Assembly: GCF_004214835.1 (NCBI RefSeq)
Contig: NZ_PIQJ01000003.1
Location: forward strand, 159,409-223,408
Direction: 5' to 3'
Length of the DNA stretch: 64,000 nucleotides
DNA from: Pseudidiomarina tainanensis
GTDB taxonomy: Bacteria > Pseudomonadota > Gammaproteobacteria > Enterobacterales > Alteromonadaceae
Of the stretch, positions 25,697 to 34,708 are shown piece by piece. Positions within the stretch are counted from its first letter, which is position 1. Each line of letters opens with the position of its first letter. The notes under the pieces were generated by a model. The model did no database searches. It was given only the letters and a program-made list of their open reading frames with translations, and was not told the origin of the DNA. A program made the position numbers and the translations under genes.

Positions 25697-26941
25697 ATGA
25701 CACAACTCACAGAATCGTCCCGGCGACACGCTCTTGGTCCAGGCATTATTTTAGCGGCAGCAGCTGTCGGCGCGTCACATCTTGTCGCCTCAACCCAAGC
25801 GGGCGCTTTATTCGGTTGGCAACTTTGGTGGGTGATTGTTTTGGTGAATGTGCTGAAGTATCCGTTCTTCCGCTTTGCCGTTACCTACACACTCGAAAGT
25901 AAGCAAAACTTAATTGCTGGATACTACGGTGAAGGCAAGATTTACCTGTGGCTCTTCACGATTTTGAATACCATTGCGGCGGTGGTGAATACGGCCGGCG
26001 TGTTGTTGCTGACTGCGAGCTTATTAAGGTTATTTATTCCTGAATTGTCACTGTTAGCCCTGTGCTGGCTGATTTTGCTCGGTTGTCTGTTGGTTATTTT
26101 AGGTGGCCAATATCGCCTGCTCGACACCCTTTCGAAATGGATTATGGCAAGCTTGAGTTTAGCCACTGTGGTGGCCGTAATCATCGCATGGGGAAGCGCA
26201 CCGCCGCCACCAGCCGACTTTGTTGCGCCATCTCCATGGCAACTCTCAGCACTGGCGTTTTTAGTAGCGATGATGGGCTGGATGCCTGTTCCCATTGAGC
26301 TGTCAGCAATTAATTCGCTGTGGTTGCAAAGCAAGCAAAAGCTCACCCGAATCAGCTTGAAGCACGGGTTATTCGACTTCAATTTAGGCTATTGGGTAAC
26401 CGCGGCTTTGGCAGTCGTGTTCCTTTCGCTTGGAGCCTTGGTGCAATTCGGTAGTGACCAACCGATTGCATTAGCCGGTACGCAGTTTGCGCAGCAATTT
26501 GTCAGCATGTATGGCAATACCATTGGCGCTTGGTCGGAATATCTAGTCGGCGGTATCGCTTTCTTGTGTATGTTTGGTACCACACTGGCTGTACTCGATG
26601 GCTACGCACGAACCCTCAAAGAATGCCGTTCGCTTCTAGCACCGTCAAAGAAGAAGAGCGAGTCTCAAGCTAAGTCTGACAGCCTCACTTGGTGGGTCAT
26701 CGGACAGTCAATCGCCGGTATGCTAGTGATTATTTACTTTCAAAGCGCGCTCGGGCCAATGCTGACATTTGCGATGACGTTAGCGTTCTTAACCACGCCG
26801 TTTTTCGCTTGGCTCAACTTTAAGCTGGCGCGAAAAAATGCCATGTCGAAGCGCATGCGAGCCTATGGCTGGATCGGATTAACCTACTTAATTGTCTTCG
26901 CGTTAGGTTATTTGTACTTTTTGCTGTTCATGGGCTCGTGA
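25697..26941 (+). CDS. Atypical Nramp-family transporter
   Basis: 414 residues from ATG 25697 (MTQLTESSRRHALGPG); an upstream in-frame start is less likely. About eleven membrane helices. The start LGPGIILAAAAVGASHLVASTQAG aligns with Nramp TM1, but the metal-binding DPGN is replaced by GASH. In TM6 the expected MPHN is replaced by MPVPIE in MMGWMPVPIELSAINSLW. It belongs to the broader Mn/Fe transporter group (COG1914-like), but the usual manganese site is missing, so substrate and coupling are open. It is divergent from the CoA-transferase gene and stands alone. Confidence 0.75.
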   Translation: MTQLTESSRRHALGPGIILAAAAVGASHLVASTQAGALFGWQLWWVIVLVNVLKYPFFRFAVTYTLESKQNLIAGYYGEGKIYLWLFTILNTIAAVVNTAGVLLLTASLLRLFIPELSLLALCWLILLGCLLVILGGQYRLLDTLSKWIMASLSLATVVAVIIAWGSAPPPPADFVAPSPWQLSALAFLVAMMGWMPVPIELSAINSLWLQSKQKLTRISLKHGLFDFNLGYWVTAALAVVFLSLGALVQFGSDQPIALAGTQFAQQFVSMYGNTIGAWSEYLVGGIAFLCMFGTTLAVLDGYARTLKECRSLLAPSKKKSESQAKSDSLTWWVIGQSIAGMLVIIYFQSALGPMLTFAMTLAFLTTPFFAWLNFKLARKNAMSKRMRAYGWIGLTYLIVFALGYLYFLLFMGS

Positions 26942-27035
26942 CCATCTTGAAAATCAGTACGTTTGGCTCACTCGCCTTGAGCTTTACCAAGCGATTGCAT
27001 TAAATGGAACAACAATAAAACCAGAGGAAGTAATC

Positions 27036-28556
27036 ATGAAGGGCATGAAACATCTCATTTTCGCAGTGATGATGGGGTCAAGCTTGGTTGTAACTGCAAC
27101 CGCAACAGAACTCCCAGAAGCAAAAATCGCCGCAGACGAAACGGTTGTGACTGAGCACAGCACCACCATCAACGGTCAGCGTTTTAAATACACCGCAACC
27201 ACCGGCACCCAGCCAGTGTTTAACGAAAACGGCGAAGCAACCGCCGCGTTGTTTTTCACGTACTACGAACGCCAAGGCGTTAAGAACCGTGAAGAACGTC
27301 CGCTATTAATTTGATTTAATGGTGGCCCTGGCTCTGCGTCTGTTTGGATGCATGTGGCTTACACCGGTCCAAAATCACTTCGTGTTGATGACGAAGGTTT
27401 CCCACTCATGCCGTACGGCGTGAAAGACAACCCGCATTCAGTACTCGATGTCGCTGATATTGTGTTTGTGAACCCAGTGAACACCGGCTATTCACGCCCG
27501 TTGCCAAAGAAAGACGGCTCACAGTATTCGCGTGATGAACTGCAAAAAATGTTCTTTGGTGTGAATGCCGATGTGAAATATTTAGCTGATTGGATCAACA
27601 CCTTTGTGACCCGTCATGAACGCTGGCGCTCACCGAAGTACCTGATTGGTGAAAGCTACGGTACCACGCGTGTATCAGGTTTAGCGCTTGAGCTGCAAAA
27701 CCGTCAGTGGATGTATTTGAACGGTGTCATCTTGGTATCGCCAACGGATATCGGCATTGAGCGTAACGGCCCAGTAAAAGCAGCGAACCGCTTACCGTAT
27801 TTTGCTGCGGCAGCGTGGTATCACGATGCATTGAGTTCTGATCTGCAAAGCAAAGACTTACTCGAGCTATTGCCGGAAGTTGAGAAGTATACGCTTGACG
27901 TTTACTTGCCAGCTTTAGCAAAAGGCGCCATGTTGCCTGCCGCTGAGAAAGAGCAAATTGCTGAGCAAGTAGCGAAGTATTCAGGTTTAGACAAGCAAAC
28001 TGTAATGCGTGCCAACCTTGATATCAGCACCTCGTTTTTCTGGAAAGAGTTATTGCGTGATCGCGGTCAAACCATTGGTCGTTTAGATTCGCGCTACCTC
28101 GGTATTGACCGTGATGACGTGGGTTCACGCCCAGATTACAACTCTGAGCTGACCTCTTGGTTACATTCGTTTACTCCAGCGATCAATTATTACTTGCGCG
28201 AAGAACTTGGCTACAAAACTGACGTGAAATACAACATGTTTGGCCCTGTACACCCATGGGATCGCAGCAACGACAATACTGGTGAAAATCTGCGCCAAGC
28301 AATGGCACAGAACCCTTACTTGAATGTGTTAATTCAGTCAGGTTACTACGACGGCGCAACCAATTATTTTGATGCGAAATACAATATGTGGCACATCGAT
28401 CCAAGCGGTCGTATGGCTGACCGTATTGGCTTCAAAGGTTATCGTAGTGGTCACATGATGTATTTGCGCGCAGAAGATTTGAAATTGTCGAACAACGACT
28501 TGCGTGAATTCATAAAAGCGACTATTCCTGCTAAGGACGAAGCAGCGAAATACTAA
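27036..28556 (+). pseudogene. S10-family serine carboxypeptidase interrupted by in-frame TGA
   Basis: One continuous frame of 507 codons encodes a secreted S10 peptidase, except that codon 93 (27312-27314) is TGA, immediately before FNGGPGSASVW, the oxyanion/NGGPG motif of the family. Upstream are a signal peptide (MKGMKHLIFAVMMGSSLVVTATA) and the family N-terminus; downstream are the nucleophile motif GESYGTTR, and SGHMMYL with the catalytic His. No other lesion is present. Single changes from TGG, TCA, TTA or CGA would give TGA. A product restarting at ATG 27348 would lack the signal peptide and the NGGPG motif. AGAGGAAG precedes the ATG. Either a recent nonsense mutation, an assembly error, or recoding. 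Confidence 0.85.
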
Positions 28557-28574
28557 CGACCAAGGAGATAACCC

Positions 28575-28733
28575 ATGGATTTAATCCGGATTATTATCGC
28601 AATTTTGTTACCACCGCTGGGCGTGTTTTTGCAGGTCGGTATTGGTAAGCATTTTTGGATAAACATTGTACTGACGTTGCTCGGCTATATTCCTGGCATC
28701 GTGCATGCGGTTTGGGTTATCGCCAAAAAATAA
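28575..28733 (+). CDS. YqaE/Pmp3-family small membrane protein
   Basis: 52-residue protein MDLIRIIIAILLPPLGVFLQ... with two hydrophobic helices, LLPPLGVFLQVGIGKHFWIN and VLTLLGYIPGIVHAVWVI. It matches the Pmp3/UPF0057 (stress-responsive small hydrophobic) family in length, the PPLGVFL and GYIPGIVHA motifs and the terminal AKK. CAAGGAGAT precedes the ATG. It lies 18 bases after the S10 peptidase frame and 15 bases before the large amidohydrolase. The family helps membrane potential or salt tolerance in yeast and is often osmotically induced in bacteria; the role here is unknown. Confidence 0.88.
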   Translation: MDLIRIIIAILLPPLGVFLQVGIGKHFWINIVLTLLGYIPGIVHAVWVIAKK

Positions 28734-28748
28734 CAATAAGGTTTACCC

Positions 28749-31700
28749 ATGAAAAAATTATCTACGCTGGCCCTTGCGGTCAGCGTCGCACTCTCTTTTT
28801 CTGCGCAAGCCCAAACCGAAAACGGCTGGGACGTCAATAATCCTCAAGGTGAGTTCAAAGACATTCAGATCAAAACCTCTGAAGGTACTTGGATGAACGT
28901 GGACATGAGCCCAGACGGCAAGTTCATTGTTTTCGATATGCTTGGTGATATTTATCGTATTCCTGCTAGCGGCGGCGATGCTGAATTATTGGTTGGTGGT
29001 ATTGCTTGGAGCATGCAGCCGGTTTATTCACCGGACGGCAAATATATTGCTTATACCTCAGATGCTGACGGCGGCGACAATATTTGGATTATGGATGCGG
29101 ATGGTAGCAACCCGCGCCAAGTAACCGACGAAACCTTTCGTTTGTTGAACAGCCCAGCATGGAGCCCAGACAGCGAATTTATCGTCGCCCGCAAACATTT
29201 TACCGCAAGTCGTTCTCTAGGCGCAGGTGAAGTATGGATGTACCACCGTTCAGGCGGTTCGGGTGTGATGTTAACCGAGCGCCCGAATGATCAAAAAGAT
29301 TTAGGTGAGCCAGCGTTTTCGCCAGATGGGCGCTATATCTATTTCTCGCAAGACGATACCCCAGGCAAAACCTTCCACTATAGCAAAGATTCTCTGGAAG
29401 GCATTTACAAAATCAAACGTTATGATCGCGAAACCGGTGATATCGATGTGATTTTAAGCGGTGCCGGTGGTGCGATTCGTCCAACGCCTTCGCCTGATGG
29501 TAAGTATTTGGCTTACATCAAGCGTGAAGACTTCAACAGCGTACTGTATTTGTACGACTTAGAGTCAGGCGAAAAAACACGTCTGTACAATCAGCTTGAT
29601 CGCGACATGCAAGAAACGTGGGCTATTCATGGCGTGTATCCGACCATGGATTGGAGCCCAGATAGCAAGAAAATGATTTTCTGGGCTGACGGTAAAATCA
29701 TGCAACTCGATGTTGCTAGCCGCAGTACTCGCGTGATTCCGTTTAGCGTGGAAACCACCAAGAAAGTCCAAACTGCGTTGCACTTCGAAACCAACCTAGA
29801 TGAAGACCAGTTTAAGGTGAAAATGCTACGTATGGTGCAAGTTGCACCAAACGCCAAGCAAGTTGTGTTCGAGGCACTGGGTAAGCTTTATGTACGTAGC
29901 TTGCCAAATGGCGAACCGAAACGTCTCACCAAGCGTGAAGGTGCATGGGAGCTTTATCCAAGCTATTCACGCGACGGCAATAAATTAGTTTATGCCACAT
30001 GGGATGACCAAAAGCTGGGTCAGCTGATTGTCCGTGATGTGAAGTCAGGCAAAGAAACCGTATTGGCGACAGGCGAAGGTAAATTCGTTGAGCCGGTATT
30101 TAGCCCAGATGGTAACGCTGTGGTGTATCGTAAAATTCGTGGTGGCTATATCACCTCAGATACTTATGGTTTAAACCCAGGTGTTTATCATTTATCGCTG
30201 AACAAAGGCGCGAAACCGCGTTTGATCAGTGAAAGCGGCAGCTCGCCACAATTTGGTGCACGCAGCGATCGCGTTTATTTGATGGCATTCAATGGTTCAC
30301 CGTCGTTAATGAGCGTTGATTTGGTCACCAAAGAATCACGTACGTTGTACACCGCTGAGCACGCAACCGAGTTCCGTGTTTCTCCGGATGGTGAGCACTT
30401 GGCGTTTGCTGAGCGCTTTAAAGTATTTGTGACGCCATTTGTTGAGCGCGGTGCGCCAATTCGTATCAGCCCAACTGACAAACAGTTCCCTATTGAGCAA
30501 TTGTCAGTGCGTGCCGGCGAAAACATCTCATGGAGCGGTGATGGGCAAGCGCTATATTGGTCACTTGGCCCAGAGCTTTATCATGCGTCAGTTAATGGCT
30601 TGTTCGGCATTGATGGCGATTCAGAGTTCGAGAAAGTGGCGAATGGTTTGGATATCAGCTTCACAGCCGATGCCGGCATGCATGATGAAACCGTCGCTTT
30701 TGTTGGTGGTCAGGTGATTACCATGGAAGGCGAGCAGGTCATTGAACGTGGCACCGTGGTTGTCAAAGGCAACAAAATTGTTGCGGTCGGCAGTGTCGAT
30801 GACGTGACCGTACCAAGCGGCGCAACGGTGATAGATACCAACGGTAAAACCGTGATGCCTGGCTTGTTTGATGGTCACGCGCATGGCCCGCAAGGTGACA
30901 ACGAGATTATTCCAGAGCAAAACTGGAAAACTTATGCCACCTTGGCGTTTGGTGTTACCTCGATTCATGATCCGTCAAATGACACGACTGAAATCTTTGC
31001 CGCCAGTGAATTGCAAAAGGCTGGTTTAATTGCTGCGCCACGTACTTTCTCAACCGGTACGATTTTGTACGGTGCGAATGGCCCGGGTTACACCGCGCAC
31101 GTGGATGACTTAGACGATGCTAAGTTCCACCTTGAACGTCTGCAAAAAGTGGGTGCATTCTCGGTGAAGAGCTACAACCAACCGCGTCGTAATCAGCGTC
31201 AGCAGATTATTCAAGCCGGTCGTGAGTTAGGCATGATGGTGGTACCAGAAGGTGGTTCATTGCTGCAACATAACTTGAGCATGGTTGCCGACGGTCACAC
31301 GACGATTGAACACTCGATTCCAGTGGCGAAAATCTACGATGACATCGAACAGTTCTGGAGCCAAACCGACGTGAACTATACGCCAACGTTGGGCGTTGCA
31401 TATGGCGGCATCTGGGGTGAAAACTACTGGTATGCCGAAACCGACGTATGGAAGCATCCGAAGCTATCGAAGTTTGTACCAGACGATGCATTAGTCGGTT
31501 CTGTGCGCCGCGAAAAAGCACCACATAACCACTACAACCACTTTAACAATGCCGATGTAGCTAAAAAGCTACAAGACTTGGGTGTGGATGTAGTAGCTGG
31601 TGCGCACGGTCAGCGTGAAGGTTTAGCGCAGCATTGGGAAATTTGGATGATGGCGCAAGGTGGCATGACACCACTGCAAGCATTGGCAACATCAACCATT

Positions 31701-31916
31701 AACCCAGCCAAAGAGTTCGGTATGGACAAATATATCGGCTCGCTGAAAGAGGGTAAATTGGCTGACATTATTGTGATTGATGGTAATCCGTTAGCGGATA
31801 TCTCAGTCACTGATCGCGTGACGCATACCATGGTGAATGGCCGCTTGTTTGATGCGGAAACCATGAACCAACTGGTGCCAAAAGCCGAACCACGCAAGCC
31901 GTTTTTCTGGGAATAG
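28749..31916 (+). CDS. Secreted TolB-like propeller plus amidohydrolase
   Basis: 1055 residues. Signal peptide (MKKLSTLALAVSVALSFSAQAQ), then roughly 600 residues of PD40/TolB-type beta-propeller repeats (YSPDGKYIAYTSDADGGDNIW, FSPDGRYIYFSQDD, PSPDGKYLAYIKR, FSPDGNAVVYRK), then a C-terminal amidohydrolase domain with LFDGHAHGPQGDNE (HxH), GHTTIEHSIP, AGAHGQREGL and LADIIVIDGNPLAD. The propeller may gate access to the hydrolase, as in prolyl oligopeptidase-like enzymes, which is inference. It probably acts in the periplasm on peptides or imides. A strong terminator lies 50 bases after the stop. Confidence 0.9.
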   Translation: MKKLSTLALAVSVALSFSAQAQTENGWDVNNPQGEFKDIQIKTSEGTWMNVDMSPDGKFIVFDMLGDIYRIPASGGDAELLVGGIAWSMQPVYSPDGKYIAYTSDADGGDNIWIMDADGSNPRQVTDETFRLLNSPAWSPDSEFIVARKHFTASRSLGAGEVWMYHRSGGSGVMLTERPNDQKDLGEPAFSPDGRYIYFSQDDTPGKTFHYSKDSLEGIYKIKRYDRETGDIDVILSGAGGAIRPTPSPDGKYLAYIKREDFNSVLYLYDLESGEKTRLYNQLDRDMQETWAIHGVYPTMDWSPDSKKMIFWADGKIMQLDVASRSTRVIPFSVETTKKVQTALHFETNLDEDQFKVKMLRMVQVAPNAKQVVFEALGKLYVRSLPNGEPKRLTKREGAWELYPSYSRDGNKLVYATWDDQKLGQLIVRDVKSGKETVLATGEGKFVEPVFSPDGNAVVYRKIRGGYITSDTYGLNPGVYHLSLNKGAKPRLISESGSSPQFGARSDRVYLMAFNGSPSLMSVDLVTKESRTLYTAEHATEFRVSPDGEHLAFAERFKVFVTPFVERGAPIRISPTDKQFPIEQLSVRAGENISWSGDGQALYWSLGPELYHASVNGLFGIDGDSEFEKVANGLDISFTADAGMHDETVAFVGGQVITMEGEQVIERGTVVVKGNKIVAVGSVDDVTVPSGATVIDTNGKTVMPGLFDGHAHGPQGDNEIIPEQNWKTYATLAFGVTSIHDPSNDTTEIFAASELQKAGLIAAPRTFSTGTILYGANGPGYTAHVDDLDDAKFHLERLQKVGAFSVKSYNQPRRNQRQQIIQAGRELGMMVVPEGGSLLQHNLSMVADGHTTIEHSIPVAKIYDDIEQFWSQTDVNYTPTLGVAYGGIWGENYWYAETDVWKHPKLSKFVPDDALVGSVRREKAPHNHYNHFNNADVAKKLQDLGVDVVAGAHGQREGLAQHWEIWMMAQGGMTPLQALATSTINPAKEFGMDKYIGSLKEGKLADIIVIDGNPLADISVTDRVTHTMVNGRLFDAETMNQLVPKAEPRKPFFWE

Positions 31917-31965
31917 ACCATAGTCGCATCACACAATTGATGTATCTCAGAAAAATTATGTCTAT

Positions 31966-32003
31966 AATCCCGCTATATTCTTATAGCGGGATTTATTTTT
32001 TTT
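31966..32003 (+). terminator. Terminator that abuts the LysR start codon and contains a -10 box
   Basis: AATCCCGCTATA (31966-31977) pairs with TATAGCGGGATT (31982-31993) around TTCT (a 12-bp stem), followed by TATTTTTTTT that runs into the ATG at 32004. TATAAT (31963-31968) overlaps the left arm, so transcription for the LysR gene could start inside the hairpin and escape termination. Confidence 0.88.
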
Positions 32004-32939
32004 ATGAATAACATTAAAGATATCGACCTCAACTTATTGGTCTACCTCGACGTGTTATTGCGCGAGCGAAATGTGACCAAAGCCGCCGCGCAACTCAATA
32101 TAACTCAGCCCGCCATGAGCAATGGCTTAAAGCGTTTACGCACCTTGCTCAATGATCCGATTCTAGTGCGTACCAGTGAAGGTATGCTACCAACTGAAAC
32201 CGCCTTGCGTATGCAAGAACCGGTGCGCCAAATCCTGTATTCCGTGGAAGAAATGGTGCAACCGGCCCGTGAGTTCGATGCCGCCACCAGTGACCGCGTA
32301 TTTCGTATTATGGCGTCAGACTATGCCGCATCGACATTGATGCCGCGATTACTCGAAAAGCTGAAACAGCAAGCGCCTCATGTCGCCTTGGACATCATGA
32401 CACCGAGTGACATCAGCTTTCATGACGTTGAAAACGGTAAAGTTGACCTTGCCATTAACCGCTTTGAAAAATTACCGCAGTCGTTTCACCAAAAGAACTT
32501 ATGGGAAGATGACTTCAGTTGTTTAGTGCGCAAAGACCACCCACTCGTGCAAAACTACACGCTTGAGAATTACCTTAAAGGCGAACATGTGTGGGTGAGT
32601 AAAACCGGTTTTGGTGTCGGGGTGGGGATGGATCCGCACGATGTTCAGAAACTTGGTTGGGTTGATGAAGCTCTCGGTAAGCTCGGCCACAAACGTGAAA
32701 TCCGCGTGTTTACCCGTAACTACCATGTAGCCATGCACTTAGCCCGGCAAGGGCTTATCGCCACATTGCCAAGTCAGGCCGCGGCATTATACCAAGATGA
32801 TGATGAGCTGGTGATGCTACAACCACCGTTCACGATTCCGGCGCTGGAGCTGACTATGATTTGGAGTCCACTCCTGCAGCATGACGCTGGTCATCGCTGG
32901 TTCCGCCAATTGATTACCGACACAGCCGCGCATCATTAG
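32004..32939 (+). CDS. LysR-family transcriptional regulator upstream of aceK
   Basis: 311-residue LysR regulator of the NodD/LeuO-like type. The N-terminus DLNLLVYLDVLLRERNVTKAAAQLNITQPAMSNGLKRLRTLL is the helix-turn-helix; the effector domain begins FRIMASDYAASTLMPRLLEKL. No Shine-Dalgarno is visible: the ATG follows a T run directly, so the mRNA may start with a very short leader. The stop is 2 bases before aceK, so it is probably co-transcribed and may regulate the glyoxylate branch or aceK itself. The effector is unknown. Confidence 0.9.
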   Translation: MNNIKDIDLNLLVYLDVLLRERNVTKAAAQLNITQPAMSNGLKRLRTLLNDPILVRTSEGMLPTETALRMQEPVRQILYSVEEMVQPAREFDAATSDRVFRIMASDYAASTLMPRLLEKLKQQAPHVALDIMTPSDISFHDVENGKVDLAINRFEKLPQSFHQKNLWEDDFSCLVRKDHPLVQNYTLENYLKGEHVWVSKTGFGVGVGMDPHDVQKLGWVDEALGKLGHKREIRVFTRNYHVAMHLARQGLIATLPSQAAALYQDDDELVMLQPPFTIPALELTMIWSPLLQHDAGHRWFRQLITDTAAHH

Positions 32940-32941
32940 TT

Positions 32942-34684
32942 ATGAGTGATGCGAAGCGCGCGGGCATGTTCGCTCGAAAAATACTGCAAGGCTTTCACAA
33001 GCACTATGCATTATTTCAGGACGTGACTCGCCAAGCTCGCGATCGTTTTGCCCATGGCGATTGGCATGCCGGCCAGTATGCAGCCACTGTGCGCATTAGC
33101 TTTTATGACCAACGCGTGCGCGAAACCACCGCTGTGTTGAATCAGCTTACCGGCGGTGAACTCAACGAAGCGCTTTGGTTAGAAACCCGCAAAATCTACC
33201 AACAATTCTTACAGTTCCATCCGCAGGCCGAGCTGGCTGAAACCTTCTATAACTCGGTATTTTGTAATCTCTTTCATCGGCGCTATTTCAACAACGCCTA
33301 TATTTTTGTCGAAACCACGTTAAGCGACAGCATTCCGCTGGCGCTGGAAACCGAATTCCGTTCGTATTTCCCGGTGGTGCAGGGCATGCGCCGCACGTTA
33401 GCGCGCATCATGGGCGATATCGATTTTGGCGCCGAATATGACGACTTATCAGAAGACATTCGCTTGCTACGCAAAGCCTTTCGCGAGCAAACAGCAGCCG
33501 GGGAGTTATCAACCTATCAGTTACGCATTGATGTGCTGAAAGAGCCATTCTTCCGTAACAAAGCGGCCTATGTGGTGGGCCGAATTGTGAGTGCCAATCG
33601 CATTTTCCCGTTTATCGTGCCGGTGCTACGCAATAGCGCAGGGCGACTTTATTTGGACGCCCTGATAACTGATACCGATCAGATGGCGATTATTTTTGCC
33701 TTCGCGCGCTCGTATTTTATGGTGCATACCCGTGCGCCATCGGCGTTAGTGCGCTTCTTAAAAGGCCTGATGCCGAAGAAAACGATTGCAGAGTTATACT
33801 CAGCAATTGGTTTACATAAGCAAAGTAAAACCGAATTTTATCGCGATTTTCTGCACCATTTAGATGCTAGTGACGACAAGTTAGTGGCCGCTGCAGGTAT
33901 TAAAGGGATGGTGATGACGGTATTCACGCTACCGTCGTATCCTTATGTATTTAAAGTAATCAAAGACCAGTTCGGTGGCGGCAAACAAATGAGCCGACAA
34001 ACGGTCATTGACCGTTATCGCATGGTTAAACGCCATGATCGTGCGGGGCGTATGGCTGATACTTATGAGTTTGCCAACGTGGCGATTCCGTTAGACCGCA
34101 TTTCGCCGGATTTACTTGAAGAGCTGAAAACCACCGTGGCTGGCAGTTTAACGATTGAAGACGGTCAGCTCGTGATCAGCCAATTATTCGTTGAGCGGCG
34201 GATGATGCCGCTGAATATCTTCTTGGAATACGGCACTGACGCTGAAATTGAGCTGGTGATGAAAGATTACGGGCAAGCTATTAAAGACATGTTGGCTGCG
34301 AATATTTTCCCCGGCGATATGCTGCTGAAAAACTTCGGTCTCACGCGCCACAAACGGGTGGTATTCTACGATTACGACGAAGTTCAGTACCTCACCGAAA
34401 TGAATTTTCGGAAGCTACCAAAACCGGAAACTTATGAGCAAATGATAGCGCCCGAGCCTTGGTATGCTGTTGGCCCCAACGACGTATTTCCTGAACAACT
34501 CGCAACTTATGCAGTACCACAACCGAAGCTACGAGATATCCTACTGAAATATCATCCAGAGTTAATCGATGCAGAGTTTTGGCGTCAACAACAAGATAAT
34601 TTAGCGCGTGGGGTGATTACGGATGTATTTCCGTATCCAGAAGCCGTGCGCTTTATGCGTTGTGTGCGCACGACCTCGGAATAA
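32942..34684 (+). CDS. aceK: Isocitrate dehydrogenase kinase/phosphatase
   Basis: Bifunctional enzyme that phosphorylates and inactivates, or reactivates, isocitrate dehydrogenase, setting flux between the TCA cycle and the glyoxylate shunt. The 580-residue product fits AceK throughout: ILQGFHKHYALFQDVTRQAR near the N-terminus, YVVGRIVSANRIFPFIVPVL, the nucleotide loop LPSYPYVFKVIKDQFGGGK and the terminal GDMLLKNFGLTRHKRVVFYDYDEV, which contains kinase-like catalytic residues (Asn, Asp-Tyr-Asp). It is unusual in being linked to a LysR gene rather than following aceBA, which lies 2 kb downstream on the other strand. Confidence 0.96.
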   Translation: MSDAKRAGMFARKILQGFHKHYALFQDVTRQARDRFAHGDWHAGQYAATVRISFYDQRVRETTAVLNQLTGGELNEALWLETRKIYQQFLQFHPQAELAETFYNSVFCNLFHRRYFNNAYIFVETTLSDSIPLALETEFRSYFPVVQGMRRTLARIMGDIDFGAEYDDLSEDIRLLRKAFREQTAAGELSTYQLRIDVLKEPFFRNKAAYVVGRIVSANRIFPFIVPVLRNSAGRLYLDALITDTDQMAIIFAFARSYFMVHTRAPSALVRFLKGLMPKKTIAELYSAIGLHKQSKTEFYRDFLHHLDASDDKLVAAAGIKGMVMTVFTLPSYPYVFKVIKDQFGGGKQMSRQTVIDRYRMVKRHDRAGRMADTYEFANVAIPLDRISPDLLEELKTTVAGSLTIEDGQLVISQLFVERRMMPLNIFLEYGTDAEIELVMKDYGQAIKDMLAANIFPGDMLLKNFGLTRHKRVVFYDYDEVQYLTEMNFRKLPKPETYEQMIAPEPWYAVGPNDVFPEQLATYAVPQPKLRDILLKYHPELIDAEFWRQQQDNLARGVITDVFPYPEAVRFMRCVRTTSE

Positions 34685-34708
34685 GCGTTTTTGGTTATTC
34701 GTTACTCG

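Noticed and set aside
27312..27314. Selenocysteine or stop reassignment at the TGA
   Set aside because: No SECIS-like stem directly after the codon was evident, the family has no Sec at this place, and TGA is used as a normal stop elsewhere.
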